In this document: positions 18,181-25,979 of the stretch, piece by piece | Numbering within the stretch: position 1 is the first letter of the stretch | Layout: each line of letters begins with the position of its first letter | Assembly (NCBI RefSeq): GCF_014230355.1 | Contig: NZ_JACLAX010000002.1 | Coordinates: forward strand, 248,001 to 312,000 | Source of the DNA: Novosphingobium piscinae | GTDB taxonomy: Bacteria; Pseudomonadota; Alphaproteobacteria; Sphingomonadales; Sphingomonadaceae | Length of the DNA stretch: 64,000 nt | Direction of reading: 5' to 3' | Position numbers and translations under genes: made by a program | The notes under the pieces: model-generated | What the model was told of the DNA's origin: nothing | The model's database searches: none | The model's input: only the letters and a program-made list of their open reading frames with translations

Positions 18181-18884
18181 CCGACGAGCGCAGCGATGAC
18201 GCCCCGCGCCTGGCCTTCGGGCGGCGTGAGTTTCTCGTCGGGGCAACGCTCGCCGGGACTTCCGGTCTGGGCTATCTTGCCCAACCGCAGGTGGCCAACC
18301 GGCCGGTTCCCGACAAGACGTTCCAGTCCTGGATCCCGAACCAGTTTGCAGATTGGCAGGTCCAGGGGCGCAGCGGCGTGGTCCTGCCGCCGCCCGACGC
18401 CCTGGTCGACCGGCTCTACGACAATCTGGTCACGCGGGTCTACGCGAACGAGCAGGGCGTTCAGGTGATGATGCTGATCGCCTACAACTTCCGACAGGAT
18501 GGGGTGCTGCAGCTGCATCGTCCTGAGTTCTGCTACCCGGCGGGCGGCTTCACCCTGACCGCGACCCGGCCGGTGGACCTTTCGCTCGGTGGGCTGACCG
18601 AGGTGCCGGCCAGTGCCTTCACCGCCACCAATGCCGTGCAGACCGAACAGGTGCTCTATTTCACCCGGCTCGGCGACAGTTTCCCGCGGCGCTGGATCGA
18701 GCAGCGGCTCAGCGTGCTCAAGGCCAACCTGCAGGGCGACATTCCGGACGGCGTGATGATGCGGGTTTCCGTGCTGGACCCGGATGCTGGCCACGCCCAG
18801 GCTCTTCTGCAGGGTTTCCTGGGCGGCTTCTTCAAGACCATTCCCGGCCAACTGCGCCGGTTGCTAATCAATTCGAACGGTTAA
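18177..18884 (+). CDS. Exosortase-associated protein EpsI, V-type
   Basis: A 235-residue EpsI-family protein. An N-terminal RREFLVGATLAG segment looks like a Tat-type twin-arginine signal or anchor. The conserved exosortase-partner block LHRPEFCYPAGGFTL around residues 110-125 holds the characteristic Cys-x-Pro. EpsI proteins are fused or adjacent to exosortases and are needed with them, but their biochemical role is not settled. It is coupled to xrtV by an ATGA overlap and precedes the EpsD-type lipoprotein by 44 bases. Confidence 0.85.
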   Translation: MTDERSDDAPRLAFGRREFLVGATLAGTSGLGYLAQPQVANRPVPDKTFQSWIPNQFADWQVQGRSGVVLPPPDALVDRLYDNLVTRVYANEQGVQVMMLIAYNFRQDGVLQLHRPEFCYPAGGFTLTATRPVDLSLGGLTEVPASAFTATNAVQTEQVLYFTRLGDSFPRRWIEQRLSVLKANLQGDIPDGVMMRVSVLDPDAGHAQALLQGFLGGFFKTIPGQLRRLLINSNG

Positions 18885-18928
18885 ACATGCGGACGCAACA
18901 CACCGCATTTCGCTTGGAAAGGACCTAT

Positions 18929-19768
18929 ATGCGCACGACCAAAGGAACTCTCATCGCCGGTGGCGCGCTGGCGCTGCTCGCGCTGGCAGGGTGCAAGCGC
19001 GAGGCGACCGGTCAGGTGGCCGCAGTGGTCAACGGCGAGGAAGTGACCCTCGCGGAGCTGAACCAGGAACTGCAGGAAGCACGGATTCCCGCTGGCGCCG
19101 ACAAGAAGGCCGTGCAGGCGCGGGTGCTGCAGACGATCATCGACCGGCGGCTGATCGCCCAGGCTGCGCGGCAGGACGGGATCGACAAGCAGCCCGAGTA
19201 TCTCAATGGCCAGCGCAAGGCGGACGAACTGCTGCTGATCCAGCTGTTCACCAAGAAGCTGAACCAGGCTGCTCTGGTCCCCGATAACGCTGCGATCGAC
19301 AAGTACATGGCAGCCAATCCCACCCTGTTCGGGCAGCGGACCGTCTATCGCCTCGACCGTATCGAGTTCCCGGTGCCGAGCGACATGACGCGGCTCCAGG
19401 AGATCAAGAACGATCATTCGCTCGATGCCGTCGCGGCCCGGTTGACCGCCATGGGCATCAAGTTCGATCGGGGCGAAGGAGCCTTGGACTCGGCCCAGCT
19501 GCCGGCGCAGGCGATGAACCAGATCAAGGCTTTGCCGCCCACCGAACCCTTCGTCATCCCCGGCGGGAAGGGCATCATTGTCGCCGTGATCAAGGGAAGT
19601 GAAACGCGGCCCTTCGATGGTCCGGAGGCGCGCACCGCGGCGCTGCAGCGGATGCGGATGGAAAACCTCGACAAGACCCTGGGCGACCGTCTGAAGACCG
19701 TGAAGGCCTCGGCCAAGATCGAGTACCAGAACGGGTTCGCGCCCCCGGCGGCCGCGCCGGCCAAGTGA
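18929..19768 (+). CDS. EpsD-family peptidyl-prolyl isomerase-like lipoprotein
   Basis: A 279-residue predicted lipoprotein: the signal ends ALLALAGCKRE, with a lipobox LAGC. Residues about 30-110 form a SurA_N-like helical domain (AAVVNGEEVTLAELNQEL then QTIIDRRLIAQAA). A C-terminal parvulin-like region follows. EpsD proteins belong to exopolysaccharide/exosortase loci and probably chaperone export components in the periplasm. The ATG at 18929 has AAAGGA upstream at the right distance; an in-frame ATG at 18887 would disrupt the signal. A perfect hairpin follows the stop. Confidence 0.85.
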   Translation: MRTTKGTLIAGGALALLALAGCKREATGQVAAVVNGEEVTLAELNQELQEARIPAGADKKAVQARVLQTIIDRRLIAQAARQDGIDKQPEYLNGQRKADELLLIQLFTKKLNQAALVPDNAAIDKYMAANPTLFGQRTVYRLDRIEFPVPSDMTRLQEIKNDHSLDAVAARLTAMGIKFDRGEGALDSAQLPAQAMNQIKALPPTEPFVIPGGKGIIVAVIKGSETRPFDGPEARTAALQRMRMENLDKTLGDRLKTVKASAKIEYQNGFAPPAAAPAK

Positions 19769-19773
19769 ACTGG

Positions 19774-19804
19774 CCCGCGCTCCCGGTTGCTCCGGGAGCG
19801 CGGG
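19774..19804. terminator. Hairpin between convergent genes, probable bidirectional terminator
   Basis: A perfect 13-base-pair stem (19774-19786 with 19792-19804) around a five-base loop lies six bases after the epsD-like stop and 16 bases before the end of the convergent membrane protein gene. No long T-tract follows on either strand, so termination efficiency is uncertain. Confidence 0.7.
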
Positions 19805-19819
19805 TCGGCTCCCGGACGA

Positions 19820-20314
19820 TCAACGTCTGTGGTCGAGCAGCATCCCGGTCGCCATCATGAGGCTCGCGACGAAATAGGCGATCGCTGCAACGGTGAAGCT
19901 GCCGACAAAATGGCCCAATATGCGGTCGATCCGGTGCGGCGAGACAAGTTCCAAGGCCAGCACCCCCAGCGCGAGCAGGGTCCCCATGGCCAGCAGGCGC
20001 CGTCCGTTCCCCGCCCTTGCCAGATAGGGCAGCAGCAGCAGCAGCAAGGCCACACCAAGCATCGAGCCAGCGTACATGATCTTGGATTGGAGCACTTCTT
20101 TCGCGCCGGGTTGCGGGTGGACCCCGATCAGTTGATCGCGTACCCACGAATGGAACCCAAAACGGTAGGGATTGACTGTTTCGTAGAGTACGAGAGGCAG
20201 GACGACCACGTAGGTCCATTTCCGCCTGAGGATCGCACCCAGCAGGACTGCAGCGAAACCTGCCAGCATGAGATTGCGTGAGGCAAAGTGAATGGCATCC
20301 GAATCTAGCATCAT
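19820..20314 (-). CDS. Hypothetical four-helix membrane protein
   Basis: A 164-residue protein with about four hydrophobic helices, including an LLLLLLPYLARAG stretch around residues 90-102. It has a conserved-looking amphipathic region with WVRDQLIGVHPQPGAKEVL, which may be a periplasmic loop. I do not recognise a family. It lies on the opposite strand within the polysaccharide island, and its 5' end overlaps the 5' end of the divergent polymerase gene by 23 bases. A later start at 20269 would remove the overlap but has no ribosome-binding site. A role in the polysaccharide or exosortase pathway is only guilt by location. Confidence 0.6.
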   Translation of the reverse strand: MMLDSDAIHFASRNLMLAGFAAVLLGAILRRKWTYVVVLPLVLYETVNPYRFGFHSWVRDQLIGVHPQPGAKEVLQSKIMYAGSMLGVALLLLLLPYLARAGNGRRLLAMGTLLALGVLALELVSPHRIDRILGHFVGSFTVAAIAYFVASLMMATGMLLDHRR

Positions 20315-21686
20315 CTTCGGAGCCTACATCCTCTGTTCTGTCATGACGATAGTCGCGGTGGCGTGGTCCGGGTCTCGGCGCGTGGCCTTGGCCTTGCTGG
20401 TCGCTGGATGGATGTTGCTTCCGGTTGAGCGTTTTCCGGCCGAGACCATCACCCCATCCAACTTCACGGTCGACTTCATCGGCACCGCCTTGCCCAGCCA
20501 GATTCTGGTCACCCGCGCCTGGGTGGTGCCGGTCGCGGTGTTGCTGGGGCTCGTGTTGCAGGGCCCCGGCCTGTGGCGCCATTTTCGCCTGTTGCCGGTT
20601 GATCTCCTGATGGGGATCTTTTGCCTCAGTCCGTTTCTTCCGTGGATGTCCGGTCGTCTGTCCGCGTTGGAGGCCGTGCAGCAAAGCGGTTATCTGTTCG
20701 GTTTCTGGGGAGCGACATGGCTGGTCGGACGCCTCCTGCTGTGCGATCTCGACGGGCGGCGCGCGCTGGCGGATGTGCTGATCTGGAGCGGTCTGGCGCT
20801 GCTGCCGATCGCCTTACTGGAGGGCAGCCGGCAGGCTTGGCTCTACGTTGCCGCTTATGGCGCGCATCCCTTTCAGCTTGAAGGGGGATCCGCGCGCTAC
20901 ATCGGTTTTCGTCCGCTCGGCTTTTTCGAGCAAAGCAATCAGTACGGGATCTGGATCGCCATGGCTGCGCTGGCGGCGCTGCATCGTTGCCTGGCCACAG
21001 ATTTGCCGGTCAGGCGGGATCAGATCGTGGCAATCGTGCTGAACCTGGCGGCAATCGCCAGTCAGTCGGTGGGGGCCCTTCTGCTGCTGGCGGGAGGCAG
21101 TGCCTGGTTGGCGATGCGGGCCTCGCTGCGCCGTTCCGTGACGCTGGCCCTGGCCGTGGTACTGGCCTTGGGCGGAGCGGGTTATGTCTCCGGTAAGGTG
21201 CCGCTGGAGCGCTGGGCCAGCACCAGCGCGTCGGGCCAGTTGGTGATGAAGGGGCTCGACAAGATCGGTCGCAAGTCGCTGGCTTACCGGGTCCGGCGCG
21301 ACCAGTTGGCCCTGCCGCTGATCGCCCGAGCGCCCTTGTCGGGTTATGGTCATTGGGACTGGTGGCGGCCGTTGAAATCGCGCCCGTGGGGCCTGCCGTT
21401 GCTCGTCGCCGGCCAGTACGGCATCCTGTCGGCTCTGGTGTTGTCGTGGGTTTTGCTGGCCGGCGCTGCGAGGCGCCTGTTGCTGGCGCAGCCGAGCATC
21501 CTCGCGCTGGTCGTTGCACTGGCGGCCGTTGATGCCTGGTTGAACAGCTTCATCTACATGCCGGCGGTGCTGGCTGCTGCGGCTTGCGCGATACCCTTGA
21601 CCGGAGCGCGATCGCGCAGTCCGGACTCGGCGGAGGGGCAGCCTCAGGATGAAAACCCTCTCGCAGCAGGACCGGTTCATGCTTGA
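20292..21686 (+). CDS. O-antigen polymerase/ligase-like membrane protein
   Basis: A 464-residue polytopic protein with about ten or more helices and a long loop around residues 300-365 (ERWASTSASGQLVMKGLDKI, then YGHWDWWRPLKSR). The size and layout match Wzy/WaaL-like proteins, but the conserved H-N-x-x-L block seen in the 11058 gene is not obvious, so the assignment is by topology and context. ATG 20292 has GAGG eight bases upstream. It ends overlapping the GT4 gene by eight bases. It is the second polymerase/ligase candidate of the island. Confidence 0.65.
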   Translation: MASESSIIFGAYILCSVMTIVAVAWSGSRRVALALLVAGWMLLPVERFPAETITPSNFTVDFIGTALPSQILVTRAWVVPVAVLLGLVLQGPGLWRHFRLLPVDLLMGIFCLSPFLPWMSGRLSALEAVQQSGYLFGFWGATWLVGRLLLCDLDGRRALADVLIWSGLALLPIALLEGSRQAWLYVAAYGAHPFQLEGGSARYIGFRPLGFFEQSNQYGIWIAMAALAALHRCLATDLPVRRDQIVAIVLNLAAIASQSVGALLLLAGGSAWLAMRASLRRSVTLALAVVLALGGAGYVSGKVPLERWASTSASGQLVMKGLDKIGRKSLAYRVRRDQLALPLIARAPLSGYGHWDWWRPLKSRPWGLPLLVAGQYGILSALVLSWVLLAGAARRLLLAQPSILALVVALAAVDAWLNSFIYMPAVLAAAACAIPLTGARSRSPDSAEGQPQDENPLAAGPVHA

Positions 21687-22773
21687 TCATCCCTTGCGCT
21701 TGGCTTTTGCCCTGCCCGGGTTCCACCGCGTCGACCGCGGCGCAGAGGTTGCGCTCCTGTCGGTGGCGCAGGAACTGGCGCTGCTGGGACATGCCGTGAC
21801 CGTGTTCGGATCAGGGCAGCCGCGCGAGGGCACGGCCTACCGGTTCCACCATGTCCCGGCGGTCCCGCGCGAACGGTTCGAACGCTTTCCTTTCTTCCCG
21901 CCGCTGCGCAGCGACGTGAGCTGGGAAGACCTGACCTTCGCCTCGGCCCTGTTGCGCCATTATCGTCCGGCAGATTTCGACGCGGTGCTGACCTGTTCAT
22001 TTCCCTTCACCCAACTGGCCCTGCGGCGGCCGGCCCCGGGTGGAGCGCGCCCCCGTCAGATCTTCGTCACCCAGAATGGCGATTGGCCGGCGCGGGCGCG
22101 AAATGCCGAGTATCGGTTCTTCCGCTGCGACGGGCTGGTGTGCATCAATCCTGACTATTTCGCCGATAATCGGGATCGCTGGCGCTGTGCCCTGATTCCG
22201 AACGGTGCCGACCTCCAGCGGTTCACCCCGGGACCAGGCGACCGTGCGAGGTTCGGCCTGCCCGAGGATCGCCCGGTGGTGCTCATGGTCAGCGCGCTGA
22301 TCGAGAGCAAGCGGGTGCTCGACGGGATCCGCGCGGTGGCGCAGCTTGACCGGGCGCATCTCGTGGTTGCCGGTGATGGGCCGCTGCGGACGGAGGCCGA
22401 GAACCTGGCGCAGCAGCAGCTGCCCGGCCGGTTTTCCCGCTTGTCCTTGTCCGCTGCTGATATGCCGGCGCTTTACCGCTCGGCGGACGCGCTGCTGCAC
22501 ATGTCGCTGGCGGAATCGTTCGGCAACGTGTTCGTCGAGGCGATGGCCTGCGGGCTGCCGGTGGTGGGGCATGACAGTCCGCGGCTGCGCTGGATCGTTG
22601 GCGACACGGCCTTTCTGTGTGACACGCGTGACCCTGCCGCGCTCGGGCAGCAGCTGGCAGCGGCTTTGATTGAAAGGCAGCGCGAACGCCCCGCCGAGGT
22701 CGCGCGGTTCGCATGGTCGGCCATCGCCGGGCAGTATCAGGACTTCCTGAGGATCTGTTGCGCCGCAGCCTGA
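21679..22773 (+). CDS. GT4 family glycosyltransferase
   Basis: A 364-residue GT-B enzyme. LAFALPGFHRVDRGAEVALL matches the N-terminal acceptor domain pattern. ALIPNGADLQRFTP and SLAESFGNVFVEAMACGLP give the GT4 donor-binding domain with its E-x7-E motif. I chose ATG 21679 for the AGGA eight bases upstream; an ATG at 21649 would extend the overlap with the previous gene to 38 bases. It is coupled to the polymerase-like gene and probably adds one sugar of the same glycan. Confidence 0.85.
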   Translation: MLDHPLRLAFALPGFHRVDRGAEVALLSVAQELALLGHAVTVFGSGQPREGTAYRFHHVPAVPRERFERFPFFPPLRSDVSWEDLTFASALLRHYRPADFDAVLTCSFPFTQLALRRPAPGGARPRQIFVTQNGDWPARARNAEYRFFRCDGLVCINPDYFADNRDRWRCALIPNGADLQRFTPGPGDRARFGLPEDRPVVLMVSALIESKRVLDGIRAVAQLDRAHLVVAGDGPLRTEAENLAQQQLPGRFSRLSLSAADMPALYRSADALLHMSLAESFGNVFVEAMACGLPVVGHDSPRLRWIVGDTAFLCDTRDPAALGQQLAAALIERQRERPAEVARFAWSAIAGQYQDFLRICCAAA

Positions 22774-23309
22774 AGCCGCGCCGCTTGCCAGCATGATCGA
22801 GAGGCAGATCTGGCGCAACTCAGCTTTGCCGCGTTCGGCTTATTCGCCTTGCGGCCTATTCGGCACTGTCCATCGCCCCCCGCTTGCCCGAGCTTCGCAG
22901 CCTGCCATGGGTTGAACCCTGTCAATCACCGCGGATGATCGTTCCGAATCGTCATGGTGAAGTTGCGGGGTCGACAATGATTGTTTGCAGAATTCACCGG
23001 CGCAGGGCAGCCGGTGTCCGATCGATTAAATTCGGTGAGATTACGATGCAGAGAAATTAACTCTGCCTTTACCATCGAAGTCCTACAAAAATGGTCAATT
23101 CTGGGAAAATCGCGGCCTGATCAAGCCGTGGTCGAGGCGTGGTGCGTGTTAACCATCGCACTGTAGTCCTTCTTAATTGGATCACCTGCACTATCCGGGT
23201 CGATCGCGAAGGGCGCGATCACCAGGATTACCGGGCCAGCGCATTGGTTGGTCAAGCTGGCTCGGGAGCCCTGGTCGTTCGGAAACATGTCTCGGGGTTG
23301 CAAGCAGTC
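22774..23309. other. AT-richer intergenic region with no recognised gene
   Basis: This 536-base gap follows the GT4 gene and precedes the FeeM-like gene. It is visibly richer in A and T than its neighbours, especially 23030-23180, so it probably contains the promoter of the next gene. One dyad (GATCGCG, five bases, CGCGATC, 23202-23220) is present. The frame of the FeeM-like gene stays open back to 23139, so a longer N-terminus is possible. No small ORF with convincing codon use or RNA gene was seen. Confidence 0.5.
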
Positions 23310-24176
23310 ATGGAACATCCGCTGTCCAAACTCGCGCGCCGCTTCCGGTCGATCAGCGATGTGGGGCTCCACACCTTCGACCTGCCGGATCGCGAAGACG
23401 CCAGCGTCGAGAAGACCATCACCGTCCGTCTTGCCGACGTGGAAGGAGAACGCAACACCGCCACGGCTCTGATCAAGCGAAAGTACAGCAGCCGCGGCTA
23501 CGGGGCGCACCACAAGGTACCCAACCGCAGCAACGCCGTGACCTTCACGGCCTCTACGAACGGCAATCTGATCGGGACTTTAAGCCTGACCGTGGATTCG
23601 CCGCTGGGTCTGGCCTGCGACAAGACCTTCAAGGCCGAACTGGATGCCTATCGGGCTGTCCCCGGCGCCAAGCTGTGCGAACTCACCCGCTTCGCCTTCG
23701 ACACGTCGCGGCCGTCGCTGCATCTGCTGGCGTCACTGTTCCACATCATCTTCATCTACGGCACCCACCACTACAACTGCACCGACCTGTTCATCGAGGT
23801 CGCTGCGCGTCATCGCCGGTTCTACCAGGCGATGTTGGGGTTCAAGCCGGCCGCCGAGCCGCGGGTGAATGATGCTGTAGGGGTCACCTCGCACCTCATG
23901 GTGCTCAAGGTCGCTGACATCCGGCGCATGATCGACGAGCACAAGCGCGATCCGAAGGCGGCCGGGCACTCGCTCTACGTCTATTTCTTTTCGCGTCAGG
24001 AAGAACTGGGCATTTATCAGCGGCTGGCCAGCCCGCTGGCGGAGCCGGCCGCCCATTCACGGTGGCGGCACGGGGCCAGACCGTCGGGCGCCGCGGAGGA
24101 TCCGGCTGTACCGGGCTGGCGCCGCCGGCGCGAGCTGCGGCGCAATCGGCCTGTACTGCATACTTCCCCGGCTTGA
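23310..24176 (+). CDS. FeeM-like N-acyl amino acid synthase domain protein
   Basis: A 288-residue protein of the GNAT-like group annotated as N-acyl amino acid synthase FeeM domain proteins, related to acyl-homoserine-lactone synthases and exosortase-associated acyltransferases. Visible family blocks are KRKYSSRGYG (about 56-65), LCELTRFAFDTS (about 123-134) and a YGTHHYNCTDLFIEVAARHRRFYQ region. It would transfer a fatty acyl group from acyl-ACP to an amino acid; substrate unproved. The last 45 residues are Arg-rich and low complexity. ATG 23310 is chosen because similarity begins close to it; the ribosome-binding site is poor. A strong hairpin follows. Confidence 0.75.
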   Translation: MEHPLSKLARRFRSISDVGLHTFDLPDREDASVEKTITVRLADVEGERNTATALIKRKYSSRGYGAHHKVPNRSNAVTFTASTNGNLIGTLSLTVDSPLGLACDKTFKAELDAYRAVPGAKLCELTRFAFDTSRPSLHLLASLFHIIFIYGTHHYNCTDLFIEVAARHRRFYQAMLGFKPAAEPRVNDAVGVTSHLMVLKVADIRRMIDEHKRDPKAAGHSLYVYFFSRQEELGIYQRLASPLAEPAAHSRWRHGARPSGAAEDPAVPGWRRRRELRRNRPVLHTSPA

Positions 24177-24218
24177 CCGCGGGACCGGATCAGGTCCTAA
24201 GTCCAGACCCCAAAACGA

Positions 24219-24250
24219 CAACGGCGGCCAAATTGGCCGCCGTTGCGTTT
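24219..24250. terminator. Bidirectional intrinsic terminator
   Basis: A perfect 13-base-pair inverted repeat (24219-24231 and 24233-24245) lies between the converging FeeM-like gene and the PEP-CTERM gene. A short GTTT follows on the plus strand. On the minus strand the stem is followed by TCGTTTTGGGG, giving a T-run for the PEP-CTERM transcript. Confidence 0.85.
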
Positions 24251-24269
24251 CAATCCGAGCTTTGTGAGC

Positions 24270-24920
24270 TCAGAAGGCGAAGCGAACCTTCGGGTGCGCA
24301 CGGCCCTGGCGGCGCATGGCGAAACCGACGGCGCCGAAGCCCAGCAGCATCATCGCCCAGGTGGCCGGCTCGGGGACCGAGGTGGCGTCAAGGGTGCCCG
24401 AGTAGGCGCCGCCGTTCGAGGTGCCACCGAGAGTGATCACGTAGAAGTTGGCGGGATCGAGCTGAACGGTGTTGACCTGAACGCCGCTGGTGCCAGAGGC
24501 GATCGCGCTGTAGGTCGCGAGCGGGCCACCGGCCATGGCGGCCGACAGAGCGGTGAACACACCGGGGGTGGCAGCAGCGCCATTGATGAAGGCATTGCCG
24601 AGCAGCGCGGTCAGACCGGCGTCGAGAGCGTAGGCGGTCACCGAAGAAGCGGCCACCGAGAGCGACACGGTCGAGCTACGGGTCACCGAGGCCTGGCCGT
24701 CGCCAACGCCCAGGAAGGTCGGGGCGAAGAAGAAGCGATCCGAGAACGTCCCGGTGCTGGGGGTGTTGGACAGAACCGCCGACACCGAGGTCGCCGTGGC
24801 ATCGGCCACAAAGAAGCTCGAGTTGACGGCCGCGGTCTGGCCGAGAATGAAATCGGCTGCATAGGCCGGAGCGGCCGAGACGCTCGCGATCGCGGCGGTG
24901 GCGAGAAGTAGACGCTTCAT
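24270..24920 (-). CDS. PEPxxWA-CTERM sorting domain protein
   Basis: A 216-residue secreted protein: signal peptide to about residue 21 (AAPAYA then A), an Ala/Ser/Thr-rich central domain of unknown fold, and a C-terminal sorting tail VPEPATWAMMLLGFGAVGFA followed by MRRQGR. The tail has all three parts of a PEP-CTERM signal (PEP motif, hydrophobic helix, basic cluster) and is the WA subtype common in sphingomonads. It is a likely XrtV substrate. A strong AAGGGG ribosome-binding site precedes the ATG, and a bidirectional terminator follows the gene. Confidence 0.9.
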   Translation of the reverse strand: MKRLLLATAAIASVSAAPAYAADFILGQTAAVNSSFFVADATATSVSAVLSNTPSTGTFSDRFFFAPTFLGVGDGQASVTRSSTVSLSVAASSVTAYALDAGLTALLGNAFINGAAATPGVFTALSAAMAGGPLATYSAIASGTSGVQVNTVQLDPANFYVITLGGTSNGGAYSGTLDATSVPEPATWAMMLLGFGAVGFAMRRQGRAHPKVRFAF

Positions 24921-25046
24921 GGTAATCCCCTTGTGATGTGCCGTGACGTTGGCAAGCGCATTTACCGAGACGGATTTTTACACGATTCGGATTCGTTAAG
25001 AAAGCCTCAATTTCGCATTGCACCATTTTAGGACAGGTGCTGATGA

Positions 25047-25082
25047 GCCGATTAAAATCACCCAAATTCAGATGTTTGGGTG
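25047..25082 (-). terminator. Probable terminator of the export/kinase operon
   Basis: An eight-base-pair stem (25059-25066 with 25075-25082) with an eight-base loop is followed on the minus strand by ATTTTAAT. It lies about 90 bases downstream of the kinase gene stop, at the end of the minus-strand wza-barrel-wzz-kinase operon. Confidence 0.6.
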
Positions 25083-25170
25083 TGGCACGCTGAGGGTCAA
25101 AATTCGATCCGAATTGCAATCAATTGTGCACAACCACACGCCTGATGCCAGCCTGCCGCTGGGCCCGCCG

Positions 25171-25965
25171 CTAGGAATAGTAGCTGTCGTACGCCTTCGA
25201 TCCGTAGCCGTAGCCGTAGCCGTAGGCTTCCATGAAGCCGCCACTGTAGCGGTTCATGATCGCGCCGATGCAGGGCGACGGCTGCAGCATCTGCAGCGTG
25301 TCCTGTACCTGCTTGCGGGTCGTGTGGCCGCTGTCGATGACAGTGAAGAAGCCGTCCAGCTTCTGGATCGCGATCATGGTGTCGTCGTTGGCGAACACCG
25401 GCGGCAGATCGCACAGGATGATCGCCGGGCCGGAGATGGCCCGGAACGCATCGATCAGATCACTGAACTGCTGCCCGGTCAGCAATTCGGCCGAGTGCCC
25501 CGAGATGGCAGCGGTCGGGAACACCACCAGGCTTGAATCGCCGATCCGCTGACCCATCGCCGCGAGGTCCGGGCTGGTCCCGTCGAGAAAGTCGGACAAG
25601 CCATATTCGAACTGCAGGCCGAGCTCGTTGCCGATCGAGCCCCGCCGAAGATCGAGATCGATCAGATAGACCGGCTGCTCGGCCACGCGCGAAAGGGCGG
25701 CGGCAAGGTTGAGCGAAACGAACGACTTGCCCGCGTTGGGGGTGGCAGAGGTGATCCCGACCATCCGCGCCTTGCGCGCCGCGATGCGCTTCGAGATCTG
25801 CGTGCGCAACAGATTGAAGGGGCGCGCTCGTGGATCGCGGCTGTTGAAGGCCACAATTCCATGACGGTCGAGCACCTCCGGTTCGAGCTCAACGACCGGA
25901 TAACTCTCCAGCGGCGGAAGAACGATGCCGGCAGGTGCGCCCGGCTTGGATGCAGAATTGGACAT
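25171..25965 (-). CDS. CpsD/CapB-type polysaccharide tyrosine autokinase
   Basis: A 264-residue BY-kinase catalytic protein. TSATPNAGKSFVSLNLA holds the Walker A (Lys80), VYLIDLDLRRG the Walker A' and IILCDLPPVF the Walker B. It ends in a tyrosine-rich tail, AYGYGYGYGSKAYDSYYS, the autophosphorylation cluster. It would partner the Wzz-like protein just upstream and control polymer length and export through its phosphorylation cycle. The start at MSNSAS (25965) has GAGG nine bases upstream; an ATG at 25998 would overlap the previous gene. Confidence 0.9.
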   Translation of the reverse strand: MSNSASKPGAPAGIVLPPLESYPVVELEPEVLDRHGIVAFNSRDPRARPFNLLRTQISKRIAARKARMVGITSATPNAGKSFVSLNLAAALSRVAEQPVYLIDLDLRRGSIGNELGLQFEYGLSDFLDGTSPDLAAMGQRIGDSSLVVFPTAAISGHSAELLTGQQFSDLIDAFRAISGPAIILCDLPPVFANDDTMIAIQKLDGFFTVIDSGHTTRKQVQDTLQMLQPSPCIGAIMNRYSGGFMEAYGYGYGYGSKAYDSYYS

Positions 25966-25979
25966 GCCGATAACCTCGT

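Noticed and set aside
23202..23220. GATCGCG dyad as a terminator
   Set aside because: Seven-base stem with no T-tract and more than 400 bases from the preceding stop.
25202..25224. Short tandem repeat considered as a possible CRISPR or microsatellite feature
   Set aside because: It is only the codons for the Tyr-Gly tail of the kinase; there are no spacers.
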